Part shown: positions 14,501 to 29,500 of the stretch, piece by piece
Numbering within the stretch: position 1 is the first letter of the stretch
Layout of the letters: every line of letters starts with the position of its first letter
NCBI GenBank assembly: GCA_964030785.1
Contig: OZ034972.1
Coordinates: forward strand, 18,017,683-18,081,682
Source: Siderastrea siderea
Lineage: Eukaryota; Cnidaria; Anthozoa; Scleractinia; Rhizangiidae
Direction of reading: 5' to 3'
DNA length: 64,000 nt
Program-made: the position numbers and the translations under genes
The notes under the pieces: model-generated
The model's input: only the letters and a program-made list of their open reading frames with translations
Told to the model about the DNA's origin: nothing
Databases searched by the model: none

Positions 14501-17500
14501 GCATAACATTTCTTATTGTGCCAACTGCTTGCTTGTCTGCCTTGATCAATTTAGCCATTACTCCAGGTGTTTTTGATTGATCTTCCCTCACTTTCCTTTC
14601 TCTGATTTTCCTTTTCCTAGCTTGATAATTTCATTACCCCATCCTTCCTGGTTGCTTGGTATTTCCATTTTCAACACTTCACTGAAATGTCTTTCCACCT
14701 CTCTGACCCTTAAACCCTTTTACATTTTATGTTTTTTTTCTGCTGCCTTTTCCCTTGACCTCAGTACAGCTCCTTCCTTGGTTAAAGACCAGCAGTCTTC
14801 TCATGATTATATGTTTGCCTGTTAGTACTGAATGAAAGCAATGTACAAGGAGTACTATCAAGACACTGGCTAGCATCAGGGATTGTGAGGCTTATTGGTG
14901 AGAACTGCCCAGAGGTATGCTGTTTATTTTGTCTGTGGTTTAGAAAAAAGGTTTAGCAGCCACTGGGGTAAAAGTGAGGTTGATGGGCCTGCTACAAGAC
15001 TCCTATCACTCATTAGCCTCCCATGCAGTCATTTTAAGGTTGGTGCCTCCTGTCAATACAGCGCATACATTCTGCTCATCTCAGGAAGGTCCAAGATACT
15101 CTCGACTGATTTCTCAAGGATGGTACCTACTAATACAAAGGTATTTTTGCCCAGTTTATAGCTGTGTAGGAAAAGTAAAATAATATCTTAGCAAGGGCTG
15201 AAAATTGGGGATGACCACACATTTTTTTAGAGATAATTGACCTTAAATTTGGAAAGAAAATGCCATGTATTGGTATGTATTTCCACCCTTAAATTATAGA
15301 ATTTTGGTTGCTTAATTATCCCTGAAAAATACGTGGTTACCTACAATTTTCTTTTCAGCTTCCCATAGCCCTTGCTAAGATCTGCTTTTCCTGCTTAGTT
15401 GTAAACAAAAATACCTCTGAATTAGGTGGCACCGTCCTTGAGAAGAGGATATTACTCCCAATACAACTCCCCTTAAAATCACTGCATGGGAGGCTTAATG
15501 TCTCAGTATTTCTTTAACTCCATTCCCCCCTTTTTATGTCATGACCCAGCTTTCTCATTCAGTGAGTTTAATGTAGAGGCAGCGGAGCGTTTTGAAATGT
15601 GGGGGGTGGGGACTCATCGTACACCAAGCTAAGCACATACCCCTACTCAAATTTCCCAAAATGTCCTTTGCGTAGTTCGTTGGCACAAGCAAACCTCTTT
15701 GCCATCTTAACATTGTCCAGTGTGTCCGTAATTGATTTGTGACAATGCATAAGTAGGCAATTGTTCAGATGATCCTGCTTCATGGTGCTTCTTAGGTAGT
15801 TCTTGAGTCGTCAGAGGGCAGAGTAACCTGACATACTTCGGGCAGTGCAGTTCTTACTGCATCATGTACGAGGTGAAGCTGGTGCCTTAGCCTGCCGCAG
15901 TCTATGTCAGTTCCAAAGCAAGACCTTTCAAGCTCTTCCAAATGCTTGCTGAAGTCATTGCTGTTTGCTGCGTCCACAAGAAGTTTCTCCACCTTAACTT
16001 GACTTGGTTGAATCGGCTTTCTAATTGCGTTTTAACTTTGCTGCAGGCTTCATAATATTGCACTCTATAGTAATCCTGAGGACATTCAAACCGATGAGGG
16101 GGGGGGGGGGGGGCTCTCCTACGTTGTGGCAACACTGGTTCACCAGACTTACCCACTGAAAGGGAGACACATGGCTCATAATATTTATTGAACTCTGCGT
16201 CTGTGCGTAGTCGTGTATAGTGATTCTTGGCTAGTTTTGCAGCAGTAATAGCTTCTTGCAGAGTCGTATCTTTCCCCTGCAGTGCCCTAGAAAGCTGCTC
16301 TGTACAATGGTAGCTCCAAACAGAAGATAGCCAAGCTTAAGACCAAACACAGAGTCAAATTTATCGAGGCTTAATAGCACTCTGTTGGCCTTCTGTCCAT
16401 ACTCGTCGTGTGTGGTATTGCTTATTTCTTCCATTGTCTGCCTAAGTACAACATAGTCTTCAAGAACAGCATTGAATGCTGCCAGAAATGTTCCAAAAAC
16501 AGTCCTACAACATATTATTTCACCAAGCACAATCCTGATGAAACGATTTGTGAAAAGATCACAAGACGGAATATTTTGCCAAACCAATTTTAGCTACACT
16601 GGCGAAATTTTCGGCACCGAAATGTGGGGGACTGAGCCCCCCTAAGTTTTCGTTTGGGGGGGGGGGCACCTCTGGTTTAATGTTGACTTCAGCCAGTTGA
16701 GCGTCCTATTGACCCAGTGATCTTAATAAAAACTGTAGTATATAACAGGGCTGCAAGAGGACAAGTGAAACCAGGTGAATCCCACAGAAACTCTCCAAGA
16801 AGAGATGATCTTAAGACCAAAATGTGAAACATTGGAGGACTTCCGTTTTCAGTCACCTTGAAATCCACCACAAATGTGCAAGGGACAAACTTCAACAAAC
16901 AAACATTTTACAAGTTTGTGGGCCTTTAGATCAGCCTTTTAACCCAAAAGTGACGTGAACCTCCTTGGTAATTCAACTTCAAAAATAAGAGGTGGTACAT
17001 AAAGTTTTTCTGTGGACTGGGTCCTTGAGGTGGTCCATGTTTGTATACATCTGGGTATGAGTTTGCCTGTGCATGCGAGGGCTGATGGAATGGGAAGCTA
17101 GAAAACTGTGTGGCCAGCCTAGCTGATGTAACTGCAGCCTATAAAATGGCTACTTGTCCTTGGTAGAAAATTCAAGCAAAAATGTTTCAACAAAAAGTCA
17201 TAAATTAATCTTAAATGTTTTCTTATTTTTTTCTTTTGCCAGGTGCAGTCACTCGATTTGAGTAACAATAGACTTAGAAACTTAGATGGCTTCAAGGAAC
17301 TTGGAAAACAAACATCAGACCTAAAACACCTTAAAATTTGTAACAATCAGGCAAGAAAAGGACTATGACTATTCTTGGTTTTCATCATTCTGATAAAATG
17401 AGTTTGCTTGCAATGAGCAACATTCAGATACAAAGGAGTTAAAGTGTAGGTATAAACAAATAGCGACAACAATTTCCAAGTCTGTAGTATTCTTCAGAAC

Positions 17501-20500
17501 AAAGTTATCAAAAAAATAATTTTCTGAAAATTACAAGACACAGTATGTGTCTGCCATGTTGGTGTCCCTCTTTTGGGGCACCAATATGGCAGCCATCAAA
17601 ATTAGTACATGTACAAGAAATAAGGCAGCTAATGAACTCAACATTCCTAGTTTCTCTTCAAACTTATGGAGATGACATTTAATCATATGATACCTTAAAA
17701 TTGAAACGTAATGCAAAAATATCGCTTTAATGAGATTTTGAGTTGACCTGCCACGGACTTGATCAAATTTCAAACTGTTTTGTTTGTTAAACGAGGCAAT
17801 AATATCAACATGAAACTTTCCTAAAGATTAATTTCACTGATGTGTTAAATATATTGAATGAGCAACGTTGTAGTGGCCTTAGTTTACATTTTAGAATTTT
17901 GATGAAGACACATGAAAACCAGCCATAGAACAGTAGCATTGTGCTTGTGCCTCATGAGGTTCTGCTACTACATATATCCAGTGTATTTAATACTGAGTAC
18001 CCTGCATTTTTTCATGTTCACTAGCTTAGAGCCTTAGAAGAGTTGGACAAGATAAAAACTCTAAGTCATCTTACCTCCTTGGAACTTGATGGTAATCCCC
18101 TATGTGACATGTTTCAAAACAAAGGAAACACTTATATCAAGTAGGTATTTCAAATTTAGAATTGAACTTGAAATTGTTTATTCAGCATTGGTTAATAATA
18201 TTAATTTTTATTATTATTCTTGTTCATATAATTGATCTTGTCATCCTTTTATTATACGGTATCTATAAAAGCATAAGAACGAAAAATTATGATTGCAATC
18301 TCCTCCGTGGTTCTACTTTCTGAGTGATTTCTGAAGTTACTGCACTTGCAAGGTAATTTATTTAGATTTACAAAGAGCCTTCAAAAGAATCCTATAGAAA
18401 ACACTTCGAAGGCTCCAGTTTTCATTCCTTGAAAAATTAATATCACTTGTAGATATCTTATCAATCTGCCTTAGCTATTGGCTGCAGAAATAAAAATTCC
18501 AGCATGTCTTTTCCCGGCTAAGTTAAACAAATTTTGTTTGTGAGACTTTAAAAGTAATCCTCAAAGGTGTTTAAAGCTGCCAACGCTTAGGGCCTCCCAT
18601 GCATTAAGTTGCACAAAGACAAACATTACACATCAGAAAAATAAAAATTTACATGTATTCAGGCTTCTCTGGAATCACTTTCTGTTTTTGGAAAGTTTTG
18701 TTTGCAGGTCAGAAAGGTCATCGTAATCATTTCAAATATAAAAGACAACTCACTTATACATTCACATTGATCTCAACCACTAAAACTGAAATGTATTTTT
18801 TCCGATTTGTGAGCGGAAGGAATGGTTTACCCTTTCAGCGAATCTTCCAAAGAATCTCTTATTAATTTACAGTATTGCTAATCAAGTGAATGAGTTGCAC
18901 TAGTTTATGTCTGAGTCTGGCAAACACCGGCCATGTTCAGGCCATCGCTGCTTTCATGGGATGGTTAGAACACTGTTGAGTCGAGCGGATCTTTATACTT
19001 TTGCCAGCAAGGATGAGATCTTTCAAAATACCACTTTCGTTTGACAAGGACTGTTAAATCCCTGTTCAGCCACTGTACTGGTCTCTAATTTCCTGCAAGA
19101 GCTCCAAATCACTGATAATATATTAATTTGGAAGGCTTGGGTATCGTGTCTGTCATGCCCAGAAGACGCTTCACAGGGGTTTAATCTGTATGCAAAATCA
19201 AGTTGTTTTTCTCCGCTGTTAGTTTTTTTGTGTTTGGCTTCATTTAAACAAATTGATTGAGCAGAGAATTCATCCTACAGATGTGAAATCTGCACCCTGC
19301 TTCTCAAATAGTTCTTCTCCAAAACGGTGTTGGACATTTGGGAATTTTGCTTTAGTTTTAAAATTATAGGCCTCAACGCCAAAAGTACGGAACAGAAATT
19401 AATTACTTAACTATAAATCAACTCTATTTTTTTTTTTGAAAACCGATCTCAAAAATCCCAGACAGTTTTTGAGGCCAATGCCTCCTTCAGGGTTGTCCAC
19501 AACTTTTCAAGTAGCTGGCAAACATTTCTGAGTAGCCGGACAGTGATTATCGAGTGCCAAAGGCGATCCCTTCTAGGGGGGGTCTGGGGGCATGCTCCCC
19601 CAGGAAATTTTTACATTTCAAGTCCCCAGAAACGGAGTTTCCTTGATTCTGAGCACAAATTTCCGATAATGTCAGTTCCAAAAGTAATCATAACACATGC
19701 CTTAAGTAATATAATGTATAAACTCATGCATTCAGTGGTTTTCTACAGACAATTCCCAGAACTTAACGTAATGAACTAATAATTGTGTATCTCTGTGCCA
19801 ACCAGATTATTTTTAAGTCAATAAACTGCAATGGGAAATGAGTTTCATTTTCATATGTCTGCGCCAGCAAAGGAACAAATAATTTGTCTTTAAAAATATA
19901 TATATACATCACAAAAGTAGCCGGCACAAACGACCCAAGTAGCCGGTTAATTCTGCCGGCTGCCGGCTGTTAGGGACAACCCTGCTCCTTAATGTCTTGC
20001 AACATACTGGATATTGCGTAGAGTTTAACAGTAGCACAGGTAATTCACGTTTGTATCAATCAGTAAATTCCAGTTTAATGTGTTGTAGCAGCCACATTCT
20101 TTCTTGTTCCATAAAATTCTTATTTTTCAAGTTGGGGTACTTTGCTCTAAAACTGAGCACATACAGGGCTTTGCGTGCAACATGGTCAAAAAGGTTAAGT
20201 GTAACCTTAAGTGACATCACAAAACAGAAAACTGAACTCATTAGAGATACATGTAATCAGCAAATATGGAATGTCTACTTTTGCTTTGAAATTGCAAGAT
20301 CATTCATTCCAGTCTAGTGTCCACATTGTGAATTCAGTTTTGAAAATTCTTCAGTTACCCCATTTGAGGAGCACTTGGATTCTTTAAAACTTAAACTTTG
20401 AATGGAAATATCGGGCAATTAAGAATAAAATGTGATTTGTAGACAGCACTGCATGGTACGTTGTTTGCATAAGTGTGAGTCTGGAGCTTTCGTCTAAAAA

Positions 20501-23500
20501 TTTTCCGTGCATTTATCCATCTGTTGAGAGAGAAGTCAGATGAAAAGATCCTCATTGATGGAAAACCTCTTGAATTCATAGTAAAGGATTTACGTCAAAT
20601 GGCTTTTCTTCTGCCTGCTATTATAACACCACCGGTTTTATTGCTTTACAATTAGATTTTGCCTATTTTCATCACAAGCCTTCCAGTATTCAATCTTACA
20701 ACAGGGATTTATTGCTGGTTTTCATGTGACGTCATCAAAATTCTAAAACATAAACTAAGGCCACCACAAAGCTGTTCTGTTCATATGTTCAACACACTAG
20801 TAAGAAACACACTAGAAAGTTTCATATCGATGCATTGCTTCGTTTTACAAATAAACCAGTTTGAAATTTGATCAAATTCTTGGCTGCTTGAAATGTCATA
20901 AAACTGAATTTTTGTGCTACTATTCAATTTTCAAGTACTGCAATAACGCAAAAATGTCATCTCTATAATAACCAGTAACAATAACCAACTGTACAATAAC
21001 CAACTGTACAATATCGTGTTATATTTGTACTCGTTTCACGCATTTTCTGTACAGTAACTAACACAGTTGGATAATAGGCATTGATTATCGGCAATAATCA
21101 GTGACTAATCAGTTGATTACTCATCGATTACTCATCGATTTGTTATATGCATACCAGGGAGGCTGATTTAGGCTTATATTCTGTGTGACAAGGGTACTTG
21201 CCTGTTCTTGTTCACTCACTTCTTAATGTGTTTTCCTTGCTTGTTTGATTTAGAAACAATTCCCTTTGCCTGCACTGTCCCTTTGGAAACAATTCTTTTG
21301 CTTGCTCCTTGTGGCACAAGGATATTTTGAACAATAATATTTACTGCAAGGTTTCATTTCATTCACAACTTCATGGTGAGCCATTGCCAGAACTTTTGTC
21401 TCTGTATTTGTCACTTATACCATTGCTTTATGCCCACTTCTACCTGAGGTTTGTAAAACTGTCTGATAATTATGCTTTTGTCTAATGACTAACATTGTCT
21501 AATCTACTTGTTATTGTAGTTCTGTGAGAAGCAGATTTCCTAAAGTAAAGTATCTGGTAAGGATTTTTTCATGCCTATGCATGCACTATTTAAACAATAG
21601 AGTTCTTCTGTTGAAGGCACTATCATGTGATAGGTTGCTCAAGGAAATTTGACCAAGAACGTAGTTCCAGGTGCTTATATGAAGTTTGAACATCAAATTT
21701 CCTTGGGCAACCTATCGCACATAGGGCCTGAGACAGAAGTGCTCTATTGTTTTTATTATACAATGCTAAATTTTGAGCGAAAATTGCCAAAAACAGGCAC
21801 TATGCGCTGATAGGCACCCACTGGGGAAAGACACTATCACATCACATGATCGATTTCAACCAATGGAAGTACACCAGAATTTAGCGTTGTACTCCAAGTA
21901 AGTATATTTATTTAACTACTGCACATGTATTCATACTAGCCGTCACTTCACCGTGTTGGCTAACACATTTTTTGCAGTTTAAGTAAAGCTCTTTACTTTC
22001 TTACTTTCCCACAGTCACTTGTTCTCTTGCATCCTTCAATCTAAAATGACTTAGTACATGCTTTTGACAATACATACAGTATGCTTTGGAGCGTGTTTGT
22101 TATGTAGCTTTCAAATTGCTTGAGTGGCAAAAATCTGGAGCTTTCCCTGTCCTGTTGCTGCATGAAATACAAGAAAACTTTGGAAGTTTTTTCAGTTGAT
22201 TTCAAAGTAGCAGGATTGAATTCAACATCTGTTATCCATGTTTTCTTGTGGCAAGTTGGATGCAAATAATCCTGTACCCTGAATTCTCCTGCAGTTATAT
22301 GCGCTTTATGTCCTAGGTTCATTTATTGAGTGGGTCTTATAAAAAATCAGGGGTAAAGATGGTGGTTGAGCTGAGATGTGGGAGATGGTAAGGTTACAAA
22401 TTACCAGGTTTCAAGTCTGCACAGGGCATTTTGGACTTAAAAAGCGTAATTTTTGGAAGGGCATAAATATGGAAGTGGTAATTTATTGTTTTTTTTTTCC
22501 TAGGATGGCCACGAACTTCCTGCACCAATAGGATTTGACCTTCCTACCGAACTAGCTCTTCCCTCATCAAAGGTATTGTTTTATTATGCTGATGAATCTA
22601 ATCATGATGTACAGTATTTTGCTAATCTGTTTTGTACATTCTTACACTGTGTGCCATTGCACCCATTCATTGACTCAATTTATGCTTTTTTCAGGATAGT
22701 TTCCTTGGTGATCCTCAAATTAAAGAATTGGTTCTTAAATTCCTGGAGCAGTATGTATTTGGTTTTATTCACCATGGTGTTCTTACATAGTGTCATTACA
22801 GGGAAACCACTTCTGTAATAAGAGTAACTCCAGTCTGTAGTAAGAGACAACTTCTACTGATGATAAGAGAGAACTAAAACACAAGCAAGAGACAACTTCT
22901 ATAATAAAAGCTCCCTGGCAGCCTTTACTGTTTAACTCCTTCAGCCACACATTCACATTTATCTATTAGATTTTAGTATGAGGGTGCTGTTCATGTACAG
23001 CACTGACTTGAATGTGACACTTGAATTGGATTCACTTTGTCTTCAGTTTTAAACAACATGCAGTGGCAGGTTAAGTTAACTGAAGTTGTCCTTGGCAATG
23101 AAAAACTGACTGACAGAAGTAATCTGCTGCTGGTTTATAGTAATGGTGGCCATCATTGCAACTGTCTTTAATAATCTGTATTGCACTGGGTGTTAATGTT
23201 GGCTTCAAATCAAAAGGCACATCGCAAGGCATGTGTGTTCTTTAGAGCACCAGGGCATTTTGATTGTGGCAGCTGAGTTTATAACCAAGTGACCAGACAT
23301 GTGTCAAGTTGTGTAGTTGTTTTGGCTGGGTCAGGCCAAGCATGAGGTGGGGTGGTATAAGTAAACTGATACCAAACTCCAGCTGGCCTGTTTAAACCCT
23401 TGACAGGGACTACAGCAGATTGTATTCTGCACAATATTAAGTGCCCATGTCTCAAAAATGAACAGATAACTACAGCTCACTGTGATCTGCAACATGATGT

Positions 23501-26500
23501 TCAACACCAATATGCTGATTTTCAGGAGATTCCTTGTTCAAAATTGTGTGATGCATACCTGGCAACTATCAATATGAACCACAGTAGCAGATAAGATACA
23601 CGCAGTTTTTTCCACTGTTATCTCCAAATCTGATCAGAGCTCTTTACTTGCCTGTCATTGCACGATCATTCTCTATTCTTAGGATGTAAAAGAAATTAGC
23701 TGTTACCTCCAGAACTGATCAGAGCTCTTTACTTGCCTGTCATTGCACGATCTTTCTCTATTCTTAGGATGCAATTAGAAACTAGCTGTAGACACAGTTT
23801 TAATATTGTTAAAATACAGTGTTCGGGTATAGGAGATTAGGACATTAAATATTTGTGGTCATCTTAGCAGTGAAGTGATGTACATGTTGTCTGCATCCAA
23901 GAAGCCTAGATAAGTAATCCTTATCTAATTACATGACCGTATTCCATGCACCACTGTTTTATGTACCGATTACTTAATATTCAGCAGATCATTTAGCAGT
24001 TTTAAGGCTGGCAATTCTTGTCCTAATTGTAGAAGATTGACTTTAGATTAATTTGGGTTTAACAATGGATGTTTTGTTTTGTTCTGTGTGTAATACTTTG
24101 CCTTTGAAGGTATTTTAAGGTTTATGACACTGGAGACAGACAAGGTCTACTGGAAGCTTACCACGATCAGGTTGGTCAGTTAAATCCAAAGAGAGAGCCT
24201 GGAAAGTGGCCAAAATGTAGCCACAACAAGCAATGTCAATGCTCACACAGGCTAAAGAATGAGGCAATTGTTTTACCATACATTATTGCCCAACAAATGC
24301 AAAAAAAAAAAGTTTTCAGTATGGCCAACTTGTAAAACTGGGCAAAATATTTATGAGCATTTTTTTTTTCAACTGTTTAGCAAAAAAAGCCACTTAGACT
24401 AAGTACTCTCTTCCACCATGTCAAGGAATTGATTTCTCTAAGATATGTTACAACAACAAAAAATCTACTAAGAAGTATAATTAAATGCTGCATCTTTAGC
24501 AGTCTCCCTAACTAAGTGAATGGTCCCTGAAATCGTCTTTTACCAGGCAATATTCTCAATGTGTGTGAATACTGGAGCATTGATGAAGGAACGCAGTGGA
24601 CAGAGGTAAGTTAAGCCCAAACAATCCAACTGTCTTATAAGGTTGCGGGTAAAGGTGAATGAAACTGATATCATCTATTTTTAATTACTATTACTTAATC
24701 ACTATTAATGTTATGCAAGAATGAATAAACGGGTGCTGAGAAACCTACATTGAGGTATTTGTGGAGAAAATAGGAAACTAGACAGCCTGGCTTTGTCATT
24801 CAAAGACATTTTGAAACTCTGTAGAGTATGGTGTTGTCATGTTTAAAAGGTTCAGTGACCTACTACAATGAGCTATAATAGGCTTACTGTACAGCGAGAT
24901 GCAACAAGCTACAGTAATCTTTAGTGATGACTAGAGTGATATTGAACAAAGCTTTGTCCAGTAGCTTGCTATGTAAAACTTCAATTATCTAAAATTAGCA
25001 GAAAATAGCCTTCAGTTATCTAAATGGATAACAAAATTATTCCTTAAGGGGTCACAGAGTGAACTTAACATTAGTACATGCATACTGCTAGGAGAAGTAA
25101 CGTCAAAAACTTGTCCTCTGGTGAGAAAGAAAGATAGTAAATGCATGCCAACCAGATGCTCCAACCACTGAGCTACAGGAGGACAGCTTGTATGGAAACC
25201 CATGGTAACCCAACTCCTGTGACAATCAGGAACTAGTGAACAAGTCATGGAAACGTACAGTCTTCATTGTGTTACCTCTCTAGTTTTTGCGGGTGACGAC
25301 CTTGTGATCTTGCACGAACATGGCTTGGTTTCAGTAGTGAGTCTATAGACAAGGACAGGAATGTGTGTTATTAGAGGAGGTCATATTTATCATTCGTTGC
25401 AAATCCACAAAATGAAATAAGGAATTGTCAGACTGATCTTGATGCTTTTGAAAGCGTTACACCGAAGTATTTTTCAAGTAAAGAAGAGCGAATAAAGTGT
25501 GTCTAAGGGTAATTCGTCTCAGAAGCTAAAATAAAACTGAATAATCCTAAACTGCATTCACCCTGCCCCAGGCTTACGACATATTGAACACAGTTTTACC
25601 ATCGTGCTCTTCAACACTACAAAGCACACTTGGTAAATTAATGATCCTAGCAATATGCGTGCCATTTGCCACATGTCAGCCTACTACGCTTGCTGCAAGT
25701 CTCTTTTTCCCTCAGTGGTTAGAGCATCTAACCTAGGTACATAAGATCATGGTTTGACTGCAGCCAGGGACTCTGGGTTTTTTTTTTTAGTACCGAGCTC
25801 TACATTCACCATGAACTTTCTATTTCTGTTATGCGTTTCTTGAATAACAATTTTCAGGGGGCCATCTCTTGGGGAGTACATGAAGAATAGCAGAAACATG
25901 AAACGAGTCACTGATTCAGGTAATTTATCCCTTTGTGAGATGGTTTAGTTTCTAGTGCTACAGCACATTTTTATTAGTCATGTTGTATTATGGAAATCCC
26001 ATGGTTACTGTATATATCGGTAATGTACTGTATATATATTTACAACATAGCTTACTTATCAGAGCATAAAGCACTCTGAAATGACGCCATTTTTGTGCGC
26101 GTGCAGTTTTTAGATCGTTACAGGTCTCGCTTTTTTCACAAACCAGAAGAAAAAATTTCACAACAAAAATTACAGCTCTACCACAGAATTAGTAACAAGA
26201 CTTCAGGTGGTGTGTGTTTTTATCGAAGGATTTTAGTCGTTCGTTAGAAACAATGTGCAAAACAAAACAACTGTGACACGTGACGCCAGTTCTGCGCGTG
26301 CTTACAAACTATGAATAAAACTTGTATTCTCGCAAATTGAAGCCAATTTTTATACAAGTGTAAGCAAAGCTGTGTTATAAAACAGCTAAAAAGCCTAAAC
26401 CGTAAAATTTAATCTATGGGTTTCTATCTTTGACTGATGGAAATTCTCTGTAGCCCCAAGGATCACCACAGATGTCTACATGCATGTACACTAGTACAGA

Positions 26501-29500
26501 TGTAGGAAAACAAACAAATTCTTTTTTCGTGTTTCCTATGGCTACAAATCTCCCCATGCATGTCTGTTTTGAAAGACAACCTTTTCTGTGTTGATAAGTT
26601 AGTTTTACGTCTGCCACCATCCTCAGTGTGACATTAATTTCCTTAAAATAGCCCACATATAAACAGATGTAGAGGTTCATCCAAGAACCCTAAACGGACA
26701 ACGTTAAACTTCATTTTAAAAATGCCCTATATTTGCCCACATTTCCAGGGCTCGAGACTAACTTTTCAGCTCAGTAGCCTAGTGGCCAGTGAGAGGTTTG
26801 ATTTCACCAGCCAAAATAAATTTTCACTAGCCAGACTTTTTTTTGCATAATCTTATACTGTGTTCAATGTGTCTAATTTTGAGCCTAGTTAAGTACTGTA
26901 GACAAGCCTCTCTGTAATCTCAACAATGAAGAACTGGAATGTTGACTATTCTTTCCAACGGTTAAAGATCCTCGCACGAATTCAAAGTATTATGTGCCTT
27001 CAGGGCAAATTCCCAGGCGCGATGTAGTTCACTTCTCTCTTTCCCGTTTCGGTAAGATCACGACGAATATCTCGAAATGTTAACCTTATATGAACATGTC
27101 ATCGTACGGAGAAACGTTGGGAAGACAAGACTAACATTGTAAGGACGTTGTATAAGGTACGGAGAAACGTCAAAAAGACAAGACTGATGCTGCAGCACTC
27201 AACTTACTTACGGAAAAACGTCTACAAGAGAAGACTAGTAAAACAAGCATATTTAAGTGCGTATTTAAGTGCAGAGAAACGTTGAGCAGAAACAACTAAT
27301 AAGGTTCAAACTTACCGGCTGAGGTGCGGAGAAACTCAGACGTTGAGAAGTCATGTCAAACACGTTGGTTGCAAATGCACTACAGAAGGGAGAAACACTG
27401 CCAACGTACCAAGATACGGAGACAAGTTGGGGAGGCACCGAGACTTATAAAATACGCAACTACTAACTTAACTGAGAAACGTTATTAATTAGACAAAACT
27501 AATTCCGTAGGAATGTGTGTAACGTACGGAAGGACGCCGAACGGACAAACTGAACTATTATTACAGTGGGACAATAAATTACGGAGAAACGTAGATGAGA
27601 CGTGCAACTAATATCGCACTAACGTACGGATAAACGTTGAGCCGAAGACGAGACTAATACCGTATGAACATACTAACGTAAAGAGAAACGCTAAGCGGTG
27701 TACGGTAATCGTACGAATGTACTAACACACTGAAAACCTTAGGGAGACGAGAACAATGTCGTGCGAACGTGCTACCGTACGAAGAAACGTTGAGAAGGCT
27801 AGACTAATAACTCGACGATCATACTTACGTACAGAGAAATGTTGTGAAGACGTTACGTAGAGAGAAACGCTGGGAAGATAAACTTATGTTTTAAGAACGT
27901 AGCAATTAATGGAAAAAAGTCGATAAGAGAAGACTAAAGAATTGTTTGAACGTACTAACGTGTAGACAAATACCATATGAACGCACCAATGGATCTTTCA
28001 AGGAAACGTATGGTGAAACGTTCTGAAGACGGCTAATTTCGTTCGAACGAAGTGATATCGGAGAAAAGGTTGTCAACTGAGATAAGAATTAGTAGGGGAA
28101 AACGTTGAGAAGACAAAGCAAGTATCATACGAACATATCTTTTTACGGAATAAGTTTTAGTTTCTGCTCAGTACATTCAATTTGCTTTTGGAATCCAATC
28201 ATCAGAAGCAATATCTAGTTTGGTTTCCATCCAGTGCTCTGGTGCTAGCCAAAATGACTAGTGAAAGCGCAAAACCTACTGGCCAAAACGGAATTTCTAC
28301 TCATCCGTGACTAGTTGGCTACCGTTAAGTCTCGAACCCTGCATTTTGGTTACTAAAAAAGTGAAATCACTAATTTTTGTCTTTTTCTTTTAAAAAAATA
28401 TGCCAAATCTGTTTCAGTGGCTCACCAGCAGCAAACGTTTATGCGGTCAAATTCCGCATAAATAGTCGGGTTCTTTCAATTCTTTTTACTGCTTTTTTTC
28501 CCACTGTTCAAAATCATTTCAGCCCGGGAAAAAGACATGTTTTACCTCCTTTCCCAACGCTGGTCAGGTTGTTAGTCCGTGGTTATGCAATCAATTCGAA
28601 AAATCTTGTTTTTATACAGAATCAGTCGTACCTCCACAACTTCATGTTAAAAAATTTGAGCCGAATTCAATAGAAACACGTTTCCAGGGCGAATACCTTG
28701 GTTCTATTTTGCATTTGAGCAGATGGTCACTGAGTGCAATTGGAGTACTTACTACATTTTATGACTTCTTCTCTGGTAACCATTTCTTTTATCTTAATTT
28801 TGTGCTAACTGAGCAGTGTTCTCTTTATTAGGCGGTACACCGTAAAATTTACCGCTTTTCTTGAGCCCGCTTGTTACCGCTTAGAACCACATACTAAGGC
28901 CTGGATTAGAAACATACAACAGATTTGGGTTGTGAGATTGGATTGAATTATGAAAAGATTTATGTCAGTCGTACCACTTACCACGCATGTTGACTTTGTT
29001 ACTTTTCTCATTATGTCCGTACGTTCGTACAATTTGTTAGTCTTACCCTCGCGACGTTTCTACTTTTGTAAGGTAATAGTCTTCTCGATGTTTCTCCGTA
29101 CGTTTCTATGTTCGTAAGGTTTTGTGTCTTTTTAACGTCTCTCTGTATGCTCCTAAGGATTAGGTATTAGTCTTCTGGACACTTTTCCGTAGGTTAGTAC
29201 ATTCTTGAAATATTAGTGTTATATTCTCGACGTTTATCCACATGTTAGTATGTTCATAAGTTGCTGTTTATCTCCTTGACAATTCGCCGTACGGTAGTAC
29301 GTTCGTAAGATATTATGTACCGGTAAAATTAAAACTTTAACATCCACCCCCCGGGCATAACCCGGGCATTTGACTGTGCATTGTGCCCGGGAAGGGGGGA
29401 ATTTGAACGTTGCCTTAGGATGGTGGGGAATTTCCTGTGGGTTTCTTCGCGGTTTTTGCAAGGTTTGACGTATTTACAAGATAGAATTTTGCCTTTGTTA

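Noticed and set aside
14577..14825. 82-codon hydrophobic frame before exon 8
   Set aside because: It is pyrimidine-rich intron DNA that gives Phe/Leu/Ser-rich translation; no domain is visible.
25130..25200. tRNA gene
   Set aside because: Only the D-arm side resembles a tRNA; acceptor and T arms do not pair. The same holds for 3770-3835, 5735-5795 and 25710-25775.
27050..28150. CRISPR-like array
   Set aside because: Units are degenerate along their whole length with no constant repeat and unique spacers; the context is a eukaryotic intron. It is an old minisatellite.
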